DNA of 64,000 bases from positions 62,001-126,000 of the forward strand of contig NZ_JAGGLI010000004.1 in assembly GCF_017874355.1 (NCBI RefSeq). Direction: 5' to 3'. Both the position numbers and the translations under genes were made by a program. Origin of the DNA: Acetoanaerobium pronyense. GTDB lineage: Bacteria > Bacillota > Clostridia > Peptostreptococcales > Filifactoraceae. Below, in pieces: positions 54,007 to 61,689 of this stretch (position 1 is its first letter; each line of letters begins with the position of its first letter). Below the pieces are notes generated by a model that saw only the letters and a program-made list of their open reading frames with translations, was not told the origin of the DNA and searched no databases.

Positions 54007-55549
54007 TTTTCTGACCTCCATAGTAATTGGCCCCACGTGTGATGCCAAAGTTGTTTTTAGTGGATGTTTCCGCCTGCAGTTCAGCTTTTTCCTGAGTGCC
54101 CGTCACAAGGATGTTTTTAATACTCTTGTAACTGGGACTGGCGGTAAAGCTTAATGCTTTTTCGCAGGCAGCTTCTAAACGACGGTCCGAATACTTGTCG
54201 GCCAGTTTTAGAAGACCCATACAACTTTTGTAGGCTTGCTGTTCAATACGTTTGGAGGTGAGAATTACATCAATGGCCTGGTGGGTGTTCACACCGATTT
54301 TTTCAGCCCATTTTCTGAACCGGTCCCCGGTCCATTCCAGGTACTTCTGATGGTCAGGCGGCATGTGCTCTAAGATGGTACTGTACTGACCTTTTCGGCC
54401 ATAAAGACGCTGGTGGGATGTAATACGGTTGTGATTGTAGAAAACTTCAATGACCCTGGCGGTTACCCTTACATCAACTTTTCGTTTAATGTATTCGTGT
54501 GGAACAGAGTATAGCATTCCATCCACGGATATGTGATAATTGAACTGAACAGTGGCCTGTTTCCACAGGGCAAGTTCGTAAGGGGTAGCAGGTAGGGGCG
54601 TCAGGAAAGGCAACTCTTCCGTATGGAAGAGACTCCACCTGCTTCCTTCCTTTTTTTGAAAATCTTTTAAGTTGAAAGCTTCAAGTTTCTCTCTGATGGC
54701 ACCGTTTAATTCGGATAGTGAAAAGAACTGTTCTTTTCGAAGTGCAGCTGTAATCCAGGTGGAGATGTGGCCCACTGTCCCTTCCACATTGGCTTTGTCT
54801 TTTGGTTTACGGACCCTTGCGGGCATGACAGCGGTCCCGTAATGTTCGGCCATTTCATGGTATGTGGCATTGACTTTCTGGTTGTACCATCCTTTGTTGT
54901 GATCGACAGCTGTTTTACAGTTGTCAGGCACCAGTATTTTTGCCACACCGCCGAAGTATTCATACATGTGAACATGGGCTGTAATCCAGGCTTGTTGCTT
55001 TTCATTCACAAAGGCTTCCACATAAGCGTATTGACTGTAGGTCATGACACCAACAAAGAGATGGGCTTCAGTCACTTCACCTGTATCAGGATCAATGATC
55101 TGTGCAGGTGTACCGGCCCAATCAACTTCCACCTGTTCTCCAGGTTTACGCCGGATATGCATGGTGGCACGACGTTTTTGTTCATCCTGCTGAATGTAAT
55201 GACAAAACTGGGAATACATAAGTGGTTCGTCACCATTTAAGCGGCATTCTTCCATGTATTCCGTCCACAGCAGTTTCTTGGTAACGCCGTTCTTGAGCAA
55301 CTCTTTACGAATGTAGCTGAAGTCAGGTGGTCGCTTTGCTTTCGTCGTTTCCTTTGTAGAAACAGGGAACAACTTTTCAGCTAGCACACCATCTGTCTGG
55401 TCGTCATTAAGCGGCCAAGTGATGCCTAGTTCATCAGCTCGTTTAATGACTCGATTGACCGTTGTTTTTGAGGCACTGCAGCCGTAGGCGATGTTTCTTT
55501 GGCTCAGTCCCATGGCATACAACCTCAAAATTTCTCGATACCTGGTCAT
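53996..55549 (-). CDS. istA: IS21 family transposase IstA
   Basis: The 517-residue transposase has an N-terminal HTH (MGLSQRNIAYGCSASKTTV near residue 15) and a DDE integrase core: Asp in VEVDWAGT near residue 130, Asp in VPDNCKTAV near residue 190 and Glu in KANVEGTVG near residue 230. A C-terminal Mu-type beta-barrel region follows. I chose ATG 55549 behind GAGGAGG; the open frame extends further upstream into the IS end without similarity. It appears intact. Confidence 0.95.
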   Translation of the reverse strand: MTRYREILRLYAMGLSQRNIAYGCSASKTTVNRVIKRADELGITWPLNDDQTDGVLAEKLFPVSTKETTKAKRPPDFSYIRKELLKNGVTKKLLWTEYMEECRLNGDEPLMYSQFCHYIQQDEQKRRATMHIRRKPGEQVEVDWAGTPAQIIDPDTGEVTEAHLFVGVMTYSQYAYVEAFVNEKQQAWITAHVHMYEYFGGVAKILVPDNCKTAVDHNKGWYNQKVNATYHEMAEHYGTAVMPARVRKPKDKANVEGTVGHISTWITAALRKEQFFSLSELNGAIREKLEAFNLKDFQKKEGSRWSLFHTEELPFLTPLPATPYELALWKQATVQFNYHISVDGMLYSVPHEYIKRKVDVRVTARVIEVFYNHNRITSHQRLYGRKGQYSTILEHMPPDHQKYLEWTGDRFRKWAEKIGVNTHQAIDVILTSKRIEQQAYKSCMGLLKLADKYSDRRLEAACEKALSFTASPSYKSIKNILVTGTQEKAELQAETSTKNNFGITRGANYYGGQKNDQ

Positions 55550-55605
55550 TTTGTATGACCTCCTCACAATATATTTGCATCGCTGGATGCATAAATATAT
55601 TATAC

Positions 55606-55702
55606 GTGAAGCGGTATCATTCTCCGGATTTGCGGTATCCTTACATCGGAATGACGGTATCATTACTCCGGACAGGTGGTACAATTTGCTCCGGAATACT
55701 CA
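55606..55702. repeat. Right-end iterated transposase-binding motifs of the IS21 element
   Basis: CGGTATCATTCTCCGGA, CGGTATCCTTACATCGGA, CGGTATCATTACTCCGGA and a more distant GGTGGTAC...CTCCGGA lie in tandem, at roughly 20-25 base spacing, up to the end of the element. They are the inverted counterparts of the left-end motifs. Confidence 0.75.
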
Positions 55703-55785
55703 ACCATGTTCAAACAGCCATAAACCACCGTAATCAAGGTAATGGCTCTATGTAAATTCTTAGATAGTTTTGCTGTTATCTTTTA
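55703..55785 (+). pseudogene. GNAT acetyltransferase, C-terminal remnant
   Basis: Beyond the target duplication the frame reads HVQTAINHRNQGNGSM and then stops at TAA 55753. NHRNQGNGS matches the acetyl-CoA binding motif (R/Q-x-x-G-x-G) that should follow the left fragment. A shift of one base after it would read CKFLDSFAVIF before another stop, so the 3' part also seems frameshifted or deleted. The gene was probably already decayed, or decayed after the IS insertion. Confidence 0.65.
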
Positions 55786-55837
55786 AGTAGATATTCATCA
55801 TTTTATTTTGCTTATTTTTGTGATTTTAAAATTTTTG

Positions 55838-55888
55838 TTGACAATGAAAATCATTACTGCTAAAATCTAAACGGTAATGATTTTCATT
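55838..55888 (+). promoter_or_regulatory. Iron-regulated promoter with paired Fur boxes
   Basis: TTGACA (55838-55843) and TAAAAT (55861-55866) are 17 bases apart. AATGAAAATCATTAC overlaps the spacer, and its perfect inverse GTAATGATTTTCATT lies just after the -10. Each half matches a Fur-box-type sequence. Iron-loaded Fur should therefore block this promoter. Confidence 0.85.
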
Positions 55889-55926
55889 TCATTATAAAAA
55901 CTTTAATTACTAAGGAGGAACAAATA

Positions 55927-56988
55927 ATGAACAAAACATTAAAATTAGTTTTCCTAGCGATAGTAGTAATGTCGCTCCTAATTACAGCTGGTTGCGGTAG
56001 TTTAAATGAAGAACCTACCACTGAACCAGAAGATAAAGGTTTTGTTAACCTTTATACAAGCCGTCACTATGATATTGACCGTGAGCTTTATGATATGTTT
56101 GAAGAGCAAACTGGAATCAAAGTTAATGTTGTAGAAGGTAAAGGCGATGAGCTAATGGAGCGTCTTGACCGTGAGGCTGAAGCAACAGAAGCTGATCTAT
56201 TCATTACAGTCGATGCTGGTAACTTAGCACGATTAAAGGAAAGAGGGTTAACACAACCAATTAACAGTGATGTTATAGAAAGTAATATCCCAGAAAAATT
56301 ACGTGATCTCGATAATGCTTGGGTTGGTTTAACAAAAAGAGCTCGTGTCATTGTTTATGCAAAAGATCGTGTAGATCCATCTGAGCTTTCTACATATGAA
56401 GCATTAACTGAGTCTGAATGGAAAAACCGTGTTTTAATTCGATCTTCAGAAAACATTTATAATCAATCTTTATTAGCTTCATTCATTCATTTAAAGGGTG
56501 AAGAAGCTTCTAAAGACTGGGCTGCTGGTATTGTAGCAAATATGGCAAGAGAACCACAAGGTGGAGACACTGACCAAGTAAAAGCTGTTGTTGCTGGAGA
56601 AGGTGATGTTGCGATTTCAAACACATACTATGTTGGTCGATTACTAAACTCTGAAAATCCTGAAGATGTTAAGGTTGGCCAGGCTGTTGGTATATTCTTC
56701 CCTAACCAGGACTCAACTGGTACACACATAAATATTAGTGGTGCTGCTTTAGTGAAGCATGCAAAAAATGTTGACAATGCTATTAAATTCCTTGAGTTCC
56801 TAACTGATGTAAAAGCACAAAAAGTATTTGCTGAAGGTAACAATGAATACCCAGCAAATCCAAACGCAGAAATCAGTGAAACATTAAAATCATGGGGAGA
56901 GTTTAAAGAACAAGATATCAATTTAACAATCGTTGGTGATAATAATGCAAAAGCAATTCAAACATTTAACGAAATAGGTTGGAAATAG
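55927..56988 (+). CDS. Ferric iron ABC transporter substrate-binding lipoprotein
   Basis: The 353-residue protein has a lipobox TAGC (Cys23) and the fold of the FbpA/FutA/AfuA family: VNLYTSRHYDIDRELYD near residues 40-56, DLFITVDAGNLARL near residue 96, and NTYYVGRLL near residue 238 with the paired Tyr that bind ferric iron. It binds Fe3+ outside the cell. The Fur-type promoter supports iron over other ligands. GC and codon use (more CGT, GGT) differ somewhat from the chromosomal part, consistent with transfer from a Bacillus-like donor. AAGGAGGAAC precedes the ATG. Confidence 0.93.
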   Translation: MNKTLKLVFLAIVVMSLLITAGCGSLNEEPTTEPEDKGFVNLYTSRHYDIDRELYDMFEEQTGIKVNVVEGKGDELMERLDREAEATEADLFITVDAGNLARLKERGLTQPINSDVIESNIPEKLRDLDNAWVGLTKRARVIVYAKDRVDPSELSTYEALTESEWKNRVLIRSSENIYNQSLLASFIHLKGEEASKDWAAGIVANMAREPQGGDTDQVKAVVAGEGDVAISNTYYVGRLLNSENPEDVKVGQAVGIFFPNQDSTGTHINISGAALVKHAKNVDNAIKFLEFLTDVKAQKVFAEGNNEYPANPNAEISETLKSWGEFKEQDINLTIVGDNNAKAIQTFNEIGWK

Positions 56989-56996
56989 TTTGATGT

Positions 56997-57044
56997 AAAA
57001 AACCGTCGTATCGCTATTGATAATGTGATGCGACGGTTTTAATT
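56997..57044 (+). terminator. Intercistronic terminator between binding protein and permease genes
   Basis: AAACCGTCG pairs with CGACGGTTT, with an inner ATC/GAT pairing, followed by TAATT. It may reduce read-through so that the binding protein is made in excess over the permease. Confidence 0.8.
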
Positions 57045-57179
57045 AAAAATTTTGGGTATACCCAATTTCATTATTGTTTTATACTTATTTAAGAAAATAT
57101 TAAAAAATTAACTATAGATACGTTTAGTAACATGCTTCTATTTACTATATAAATATGATTGCTATAATCAACTAAGGAT

Positions 57180-58832
57180 GTGAAAACTATAAAGATAATA
57201 CAAAAAATAAAGCAACAGCTAGATATTTGGGCATTGCTTAGCTTTCTATTTATATCTATCATTTTACTACCCAATATGCTAATAGTAGTTGAGTTTTTTT
57301 CGGAGCCTAATGAAAACTGGTACCATATAAAAGAATATTTGCTATTTGATATTATTTTTAATACAGTTGTTATTATGGCTTTTACAGGATTAGCAACAAC
57401 AATTATTGGAACTAGTTTAGCCTGGTTCATTACAGTTTATAAGTTTCCACTGCGTAACTTTTTAAAATGGGGATTAATTTTGCCACTAGCTATTCCACCA
57501 TTTATTGGAGCCTATACGTATCATGGGATGATTAATTATACAGGTATTATTCAGTCAACATTACGAAATAACTTTGACATTACGGTGAATCAGAAATATT
57601 TTAATATTATGTCTACGGAAGGCACCATTTTTATCTTTACGATATTTCTTTTCCCCTATGTCTATGTGATTACGAAAAGTTTTTTTGAAAATCAATCTTC
57701 CTCAATAGTTGAAAATGCTAGATTGCTTGGCGCTAATTCTACAGAAATATTCTTTAGAGTAATCTTTCCTATATCGAGAGCTGCTATATTAGGTGGCGTT
57801 ACTATCGTCATGTTAGAGGTTATTAATGATTACGGTGTTGTAAAATATTACGGTATTCAAACCTTTATCACGGCTATTTTCCAAACCTGGTTTGGAATGG
57901 GTGATCTTGATTCAGCATTTAAGCTTGCTAGTACTTTAATGGTTGTTGTTATTTTAATTCTTACCTTTGAAAAAGTTGTTAGAGGAAGAAAGCGATTTAG
58001 TTATTCAAATTCAAAAGTCAAACCTATTCAACCTAAGCAATTAACAGGTAAAAAAGCATGGTTGCTTTTTGGTTTTTGTTTTGGAATTTTTAGTTTTTCA
58101 TTTATTATTCCCTTTATTCAGTTAATCTATTGGGTATTTATGACCTATGATAAGATATTGACCAATGAATTTTATACATTAGTAATGAATTCATTTATGG
58201 TGGCGTTTATTACATCAATCATTATTGTGATTGTAGGACTAATTATTGCAAACTATTCTAGAATTCACCAAGGCATCGTTTCAAAGATTATCTCTAGAAT
58301 TACAGTTCTTGGTTATTCTATTCCAGGTGCAGTCATTGCTATCGGTGTAATTACAATTTTCCTAACCCTCGATGATAAAATCCGTTATCTATCAAACTTA
58401 TTCGGTTCAGGTCCAATTATCGTTCTAAGAACAAGTCTTATTATGCTAGTATTTGCTTATGTTATTCGCTTTCTAGCTGTAGGTTATAATTCAATCGAAG
58501 CTGGGTTTGAAAAGACAGGGAATAGTTTTACCGAGGCTGCAAGAACCCTTGGCTCTTCAACAATTAGAGTTTTTTTTACGGTTGATATTCCACTAGTGAA
58601 AGGAGCAGTTATTGGTGGTTTCATTCTAGTTTTTGTAGATATTTTAAAAGAGCTACCACTTACAATGCTTTTGCAGCCTTTTAACTTCCATACATTAGCA
58701 ACAAAAGCATTTGTATATGCGAATGACGAAATGGTAAATGAAGCAGCTTCAGCATCTATATTGATTATTTTAATTAGTGCGACCTGCATCTTTTTCTTTC
58801 ACAAGATATTGGATAAGGAGGACCAAAGTTAA
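57180..58832 (+). CDS. Ferric iron ABC transporter permease
   Basis: The 550-residue protein is the fused two-domain permease type (FbpB/AfuB), with about twelve membrane helices. Both halves have the ATPase-coupling loop: ENARLLGANSTEIFFRVIFP near residues 177-196 and EAARTLGSSTIRVFFTVDIP near residues 450-469. The start is uncertain: GTG 57180 overlaps the AAGGATG ribosome-binding site, and the next in-frame codons at a good distance are not standard starts. It follows the binding-protein gene after an intercistronic terminator. Confidence 0.92.
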   Translation: MKTIKIIQKIKQQLDIWALLSFLFISIILLPNMLIVVEFFSEPNENWYHIKEYLLFDIIFNTVVIMAFTGLATTIIGTSLAWFITVYKFPLRNFLKWGLILPLAIPPFIGAYTYHGMINYTGIIQSTLRNNFDITVNQKYFNIMSTEGTIFIFTIFLFPYVYVITKSFFENQSSSIVENARLLGANSTEIFFRVIFPISRAAILGGVTIVMLEVINDYGVVKYYGIQTFITAIFQTWFGMGDLDSAFKLASTLMVVVILILTFEKVVRGRKRFSYSNSKVKPIQPKQLTGKKAWLLFGFCFGIFSFSFIIPFIQLIYWVFMTYDKILTNEFYTLVMNSFMVAFITSIIIVIVGLIIANYSRIHQGIVSKIISRITVLGYSIPGAVIAIGVITIFLTLDDKIRYLSNLFGSGPIIVLRTSLIMLVFAYVIRFLAVGYNSIEAGFEKTGNSFTEAARTLGSSTIRVFFTVDIPLVKGAVIGGFILVFVDILKELPLTMLLQPFNFHTLATKAFVYANDEMVNEAASASILIILISATCIFFFHKILDKEDQS

Positions 58833-59506
58833 TGTTTATTACTATTCAACGTTTGCAATTTCAATATAAAAATACAAAGGAACCTACAATTAAGGATTTT
58901 ACTTTAGATATTAAGCGAGGAGAAATTGTTTCAATTCTCGGTAATAGTGGAAGTGGAAAAAGTACGATTTTGCGACTAATTGCAGGGTTAGAAATACCAA
59001 AATCAGGTTCGATTTCAATTAATGGAAAAATGATAGTCGATAACAACACTTTCACTCCACCAGAAAAAAGAAAAGTAGGAATGGTTTTTCAAGATTATGC
59101 CCTTTTCCCACATATGACTGTTGAAAATAATATTAATTTTGGCTTAAGAAGTATGACTCGTAAGGAAAAACAGTTGCGAATTGAGGAAATGCTTTCATTA
59201 GTAAACATGACTGAATATAAAAAAAGATATCCTTATGAATTAAGTGGTGGGCAACAACAGCGAGTTGCCTTAGCAAGAGCTCTTGCCCCTGCTCCTTCTC
59301 TCTTAATTTTTGATGAACCATTTAGTAATCTTGATGCCAACCTTAAAGTAAAAATTAGATGTGAATTACGTAACATTCTTAAAGATACTGGCATTACATC
59401 TATATTTGTTACACATGATCTAGATGACGCAAATGTGATTGCCGATCAGATAGTTTACATTGATAACGGAATGGTAGATCGCATTGTATCCCCGGATAGT
59501 AATTAA
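58832..59506 (+). CDS. Ferric iron ABC transporter ATP-binding protein, lacking the C-terminal domain
   Basis: Walker A GNSGSGKS is at residues 37-44, the signature LSGGQQQRVALARAL near residue 134 and Walker B LLIFDEPFSNLD near residue 155, with VTHDLDDA after it. These are complete. Full-length FbpC proteins continue for another 100 or more residues with a regulatory TOBE domain; this one stops at 224 residues, soon after the ATPase core. It may be a short form or 3'-truncated. The ATG overlaps the permease TAA by one base behind AAGGAGG. Confidence 0.92.
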   Translation: MFITIQRLQFQYKNTKEPTIKDFTLDIKRGEIVSILGNSGSGKSTILRLIAGLEIPKSGSISINGKMIVDNNTFTPPEKRKVGMVFQDYALFPHMTVENNINFGLRSMTRKEKQLRIEEMLSLVNMTEYKKRYPYELSGGQQQRVALARALAPAPSLLIFDEPFSNLDANLKVKIRCELRNILKDTGITSIFVTHDLDDANVIADQIVYIDNGMVDRIVSPDSN

Positions 59507-59580
59507 GCGGATCGCCTAATCGAGTTATTATATCATGCCTAAGGAGTTTTTAATCATAGAAACTCTGCTTTGATAACAGT

Positions 59581-59634
59581 AAAAATCTCCATCAACCTTG
59601 GTTTATTCAAAACCCATGGTGATGGAGATTTTCA
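59581..59634. terminator. Terminator of the iron transporter operon
   Basis: AAAATCTCCATCA pairs with TGATGGAGATTTT, with an inner GGTTT/AAACC stem, and a T-rich tail. Confidence 0.85.
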
Positions 59635-59734
59635 TATTTTTTTCTACTATTTTAAATAACCTTTTTAAGTAGCACCGTTACCCAAATAATGTCATTTTGT
59701 AAATCATTGTATTTAGCTAACTGACTTTTCATAT

Positions 59735-59832
59735 ACTGTTAAAAGAAATGGGTTTTATCTGTATATCTATCTTTAACTCGTCGGTTCTTTTCTTTAAGGT
59801 TTCCATATGTTCTTCTAAAACACTAGAAAGTG
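59735..59832 (-). pseudogene. Remnant of a regulator C-terminus (MerR-like)
   Basis: On the minus strand the segment reads SVLEEHMETLKKRTDELKID and ends QIKPISFNSI-stop. This is like the coiled-coil dimerisation end of MerR-type regulators (L-E-E-H-x-x-x-L-K-x-R-x-x-E-L). No N-terminal DNA-binding part remains; the fragment is cut off where the old yellow enzyme fragment begins. Confidence 0.4.
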
Positions 59833-60057
59833 GAGTAGGATTAATAATCACAGGTTACGCATTTGTCTCTGAAGATGAACAACCTAATCCAAAAATCTTG
59901 GGTATTTCTGATGATCGATTCATCGAAGAGTATAAAAAACTAACAAGTGCAGTGCATAGAGAAGGTAGTAAGATAGCGTTGCAAATTGTCTATGAGGCTC
60001 ACAAAATCATCATCCAAAATCGAAGAAAATGAAAATATTAGGGCCTACCATATGGGG
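59821..60057 (+). pseudogene. Remnant of an old yellow enzyme family oxidoreductase
   Basis: The frame reads VGLIITGYAFVSEDEQPNP, ILGISDDRFIEEYKKLTSAV and LQIVYEAHK. It aligns with VGTIITGYAYVVKDEQPNP, MGIYDDKFIEAYKPLTELV and MQIVYGGSS in the intact enzyme at 1373-2425. The N-terminus and everything after the first quarter are gone, and GPTIWG-stop after a stop at 60030 marks further decay. It is not a functional gene. Confidence 0.8.
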
Positions 60058-60121
60058 TAGAAATTTAAAATTTTTTCATTCAAAAATCGGACATGGTGTG
60101 TCCAGTCTATAAGAAATCTAA

Positions 60122-60153
60122 GCAGACCTGTAGCAAAATACGGTCTGTTTTTA
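60122..60153 (+). terminator. Terminator hairpin
   Basis: CAGACC pairs with GGTCTG over a 13-base loop, followed by TTTTT. Confidence 0.65.
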
Positions 60154-60208
60154 ATATGTCCAAAAAACAAAACTACCGCAAACTGCCCCGTAACCAATCG
60201 AGGAGCAA

Positions 60209-60268
60209 AACGCCGGAGTTATCTATGAAGCCTATAAGAGGCAGAAATAGATGACTCCGGCGTTTTTT
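60209..60268 (+). terminator. Strong terminator at the edge of the phage-like module
   Basis: AACGCCGGAGT-T-ATCTAT pairs with ATAGAT-G-ACTCCGGCGTT around a 20-base loop, followed by TTTTTTG. It would insulate the module at the right from transcription entering from the left. Confidence 0.85.
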
Positions 60269-60508
60269 GTTTGCATGGATTTAGAGGACATGGCATGTCC
60301 ATTTTCAAAAAATATTTCATGTTACATTTTTAGTAGATAAGCAATCATGCTATCTAAATAAAATCTCAATGTCCTAGTGCGCATACGGACGGCGGGATTT
60401 TCTCCTAGCATACTTAATTTTTTCAAAAACTTTTTTAAATAGCAAAAAAACTTAGCTATTTAACTTTTATTATTTAATCACAGAACAAAGGAAAGGGGGG
60501 AGGAAGCG

Positions 60509-60841
60509 GTGAGTGCTAATGAAAGAAGGATGAAAATTATAGAAGTACTTTGTATTAGAAGACAGGATACAATGTCCAACTTAGCAGCTGAATTTAAAGT
60601 CAGTATTGGAACTATTAGAAATGACATTAATGCTTTATCGCTTTCTTACCCCTTGGAAACTATTAGAGGTCGTTATTGCGGGGGAGTTAGAGTAATGAAA
60701 GGTTATCATTTAAATCGGAAATATCTCAAGCCTCAACAATATGAATTATTAGAAAGGTTAAGCAAAAAACTTTATGGTAATGACCTTGCCGTAATGCAAA
60801 GCATTTTTAAGGACTTTGTTCTTAATAAAAACACGGGATGA
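60509..60841 (+). CDS. Small HTH regulator (DeoR-type)
   Basis: The 110-residue protein begins at GTG 60509 behind GGGGGGAGG. The first 60 residues form a DeoR-type winged HTH (RRQDTMSNLAAEFKVSIGTI then RNDINAL). There is no sugar-binding domain, so it is a short phage-type regulator. The end overlaps the next frame's ATG by four bases (ATGA). It heads the phage-like module. Confidence 0.82.
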   Translation: MSANERRMKIIEVLCIRRQDTMSNLAAEFKVSIGTIRNDINALSLSYPLETIRGRYCGGVRVMKGYHLNRKYLKPQQYELLERLSKKLYGNDLAVMQSIFKDFVLNKNTG

Positions 60842-60867
60842 CCCCGAATTTAGAGAGGATGGAAAAA

Positions 60868-61656
60868 GTGAACCAATTAGAACTAATTGATGAAAGAGAA
60901 GTGCTAGGTAAAGATTTCAAAGTTTATGGAACACCAGAAGAACCATTATTTCTAGCAAAAGATGTAGCAAAATGGATTGAGCATAGTAATCCAACTTCAA
61001 TGTTGGCTGCAGTGGAAGAAGATGAAAAAGTAATAATAAAAACACCCACTAAGGATTGTTTAGAGGGTATGCAAGCAAACACTCAGTATACTTTTTTAAC
61101 AGAAGACGGCCTTTACGAAGTATTGATGCAGTCAAGAAAACCGCAGGCTAAAAGATTTAAGAAAAAAATAAAAGAGATTCTCAAAGATATCAGAAACCAT
61201 GGAGTATATGCAACTAATGATGCAATAGAAAAAATGCTAAATGATCCAGATACCATGATTAAAACGCTAGAGGTTCTAAAGGCAGAAAGAGAAAAAGTTG
61301 CACAGCTGACAGAGGTCGTGGAAGAACAAGACGAGAAGCTGAATTTTTTTAGAAATCTCCAAAGGCTTAATGAAATGCTAAGGGCTTCAGACATTGGAAT
61401 GTACTACGGAATCACAGCCAAGGACTTCAACCGCATCATGCAGGATGCCAAGATCATTAAGAAGATAGATTCCAACATCAGTGGCAGAAGCACCTACTAC
61501 GTGATGACCTCCAAGTACATTTCTACAAAATACTGTCAGGTGATTACGGAAACCTTAAAGGGTGGCCGCAGAATCAAAACCAATGTATGGCTGCCGGAGT
61601 CTTTGGAATTTATAGATGAAATCATGAATCAATATGGTTGCAGCTTTGAGATTTAG
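60868..61656 (+). CDS. Phage antirepressor, BRO-N and KilAC domains
   Basis: An N-terminal BRO domain (VYGTPEEPLFLAKDVAKWIE near residue 17, FLTEDGLYEVLMQSRKPQAK near residue 75) is joined to a KilAC-like C-terminal domain (LRASDIGMYYGITAKDFNRI near residue 170). A coiled segment links them. I chose GTG 60868, seven bases after AGAGGATG; ATG 60838 is an alternative. Base composition changes from AT-rich to clearly GC-richer near 61,385, at the domain border, so the gene is a mosaic. Such proteins relieve phage repressor control or are DNA-binding regulators. Confidence 0.85.
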   Translation: MNQLELIDEREVLGKDFKVYGTPEEPLFLAKDVAKWIEHSNPTSMLAAVEEDEKVIIKTPTKDCLEGMQANTQYTFLTEDGLYEVLMQSRKPQAKRFKKKIKEILKDIRNHGVYATNDAIEKMLNDPDTMIKTLEVLKAEREKVAQLTEVVEEQDEKLNFFRNLQRLNEMLRASDIGMYYGITAKDFNRIMQDAKIIKKIDSNISGRSTYYVMTSKYISTKYCQVITETLKGGRRIKTNVWLPESLEFIDEIMNQYGCSFEI

Positions 61657-61689
61657 TATTCATGACCTGGAAGGGAGGTGATGTAAGTC

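Larger units (their letters stand above)
52774..55702. mobile_element. IS21-family insertion sequence
   Basis: The element is about 2.93 kb and visibly GC-richer than its surroundings. It begins TGA and ends TCA, and carries istA and istB on the minus strand. The flanks show a 5-bp direct repeat ACCAT (52769-52773 and 55703-55707). Joining the flanks there restores GACCATGTTCAAACAGCC, which continues the acetyltransferase frame. Both ends carry iterated TCCGGA-N5-GATACCG-type motifs, the multiple transposase sites known for IS21. It appears complete and could be active. Confidence 0.9.
60090..60306. repeat. Pair of GGACATG-type palindromes enclosing two terminators
   Basis: GGACATGGTGTGTCC occurs near 60090-60104 and a more perfect GGACATGGCATGTCC near 60287-60301. 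Between them lie the two hairpins listed separately. The palindromes could be operators or recombination/end sites of the element to the right. Together with these features the 60,058-60,508 stretch holds no convincing gene. Confidence 0.5.

Noticed and set aside
52774-55713. IS21 right end placed at ATGTTCA (55706-55712) to match the left TGAACAT
   Set aside because: Placing the end at TCA 55702 gives a 5-bp duplication ACCAT and restores the acetyltransferase frame, which explains the apparent inverted match as host sequence.
55462-55755. Plus-strand gene across the right IS end
   Set aside because: It is antisense to istA, crosses the transposase-binding repeats and only its last residues belong to the acetyltransferase remnant.
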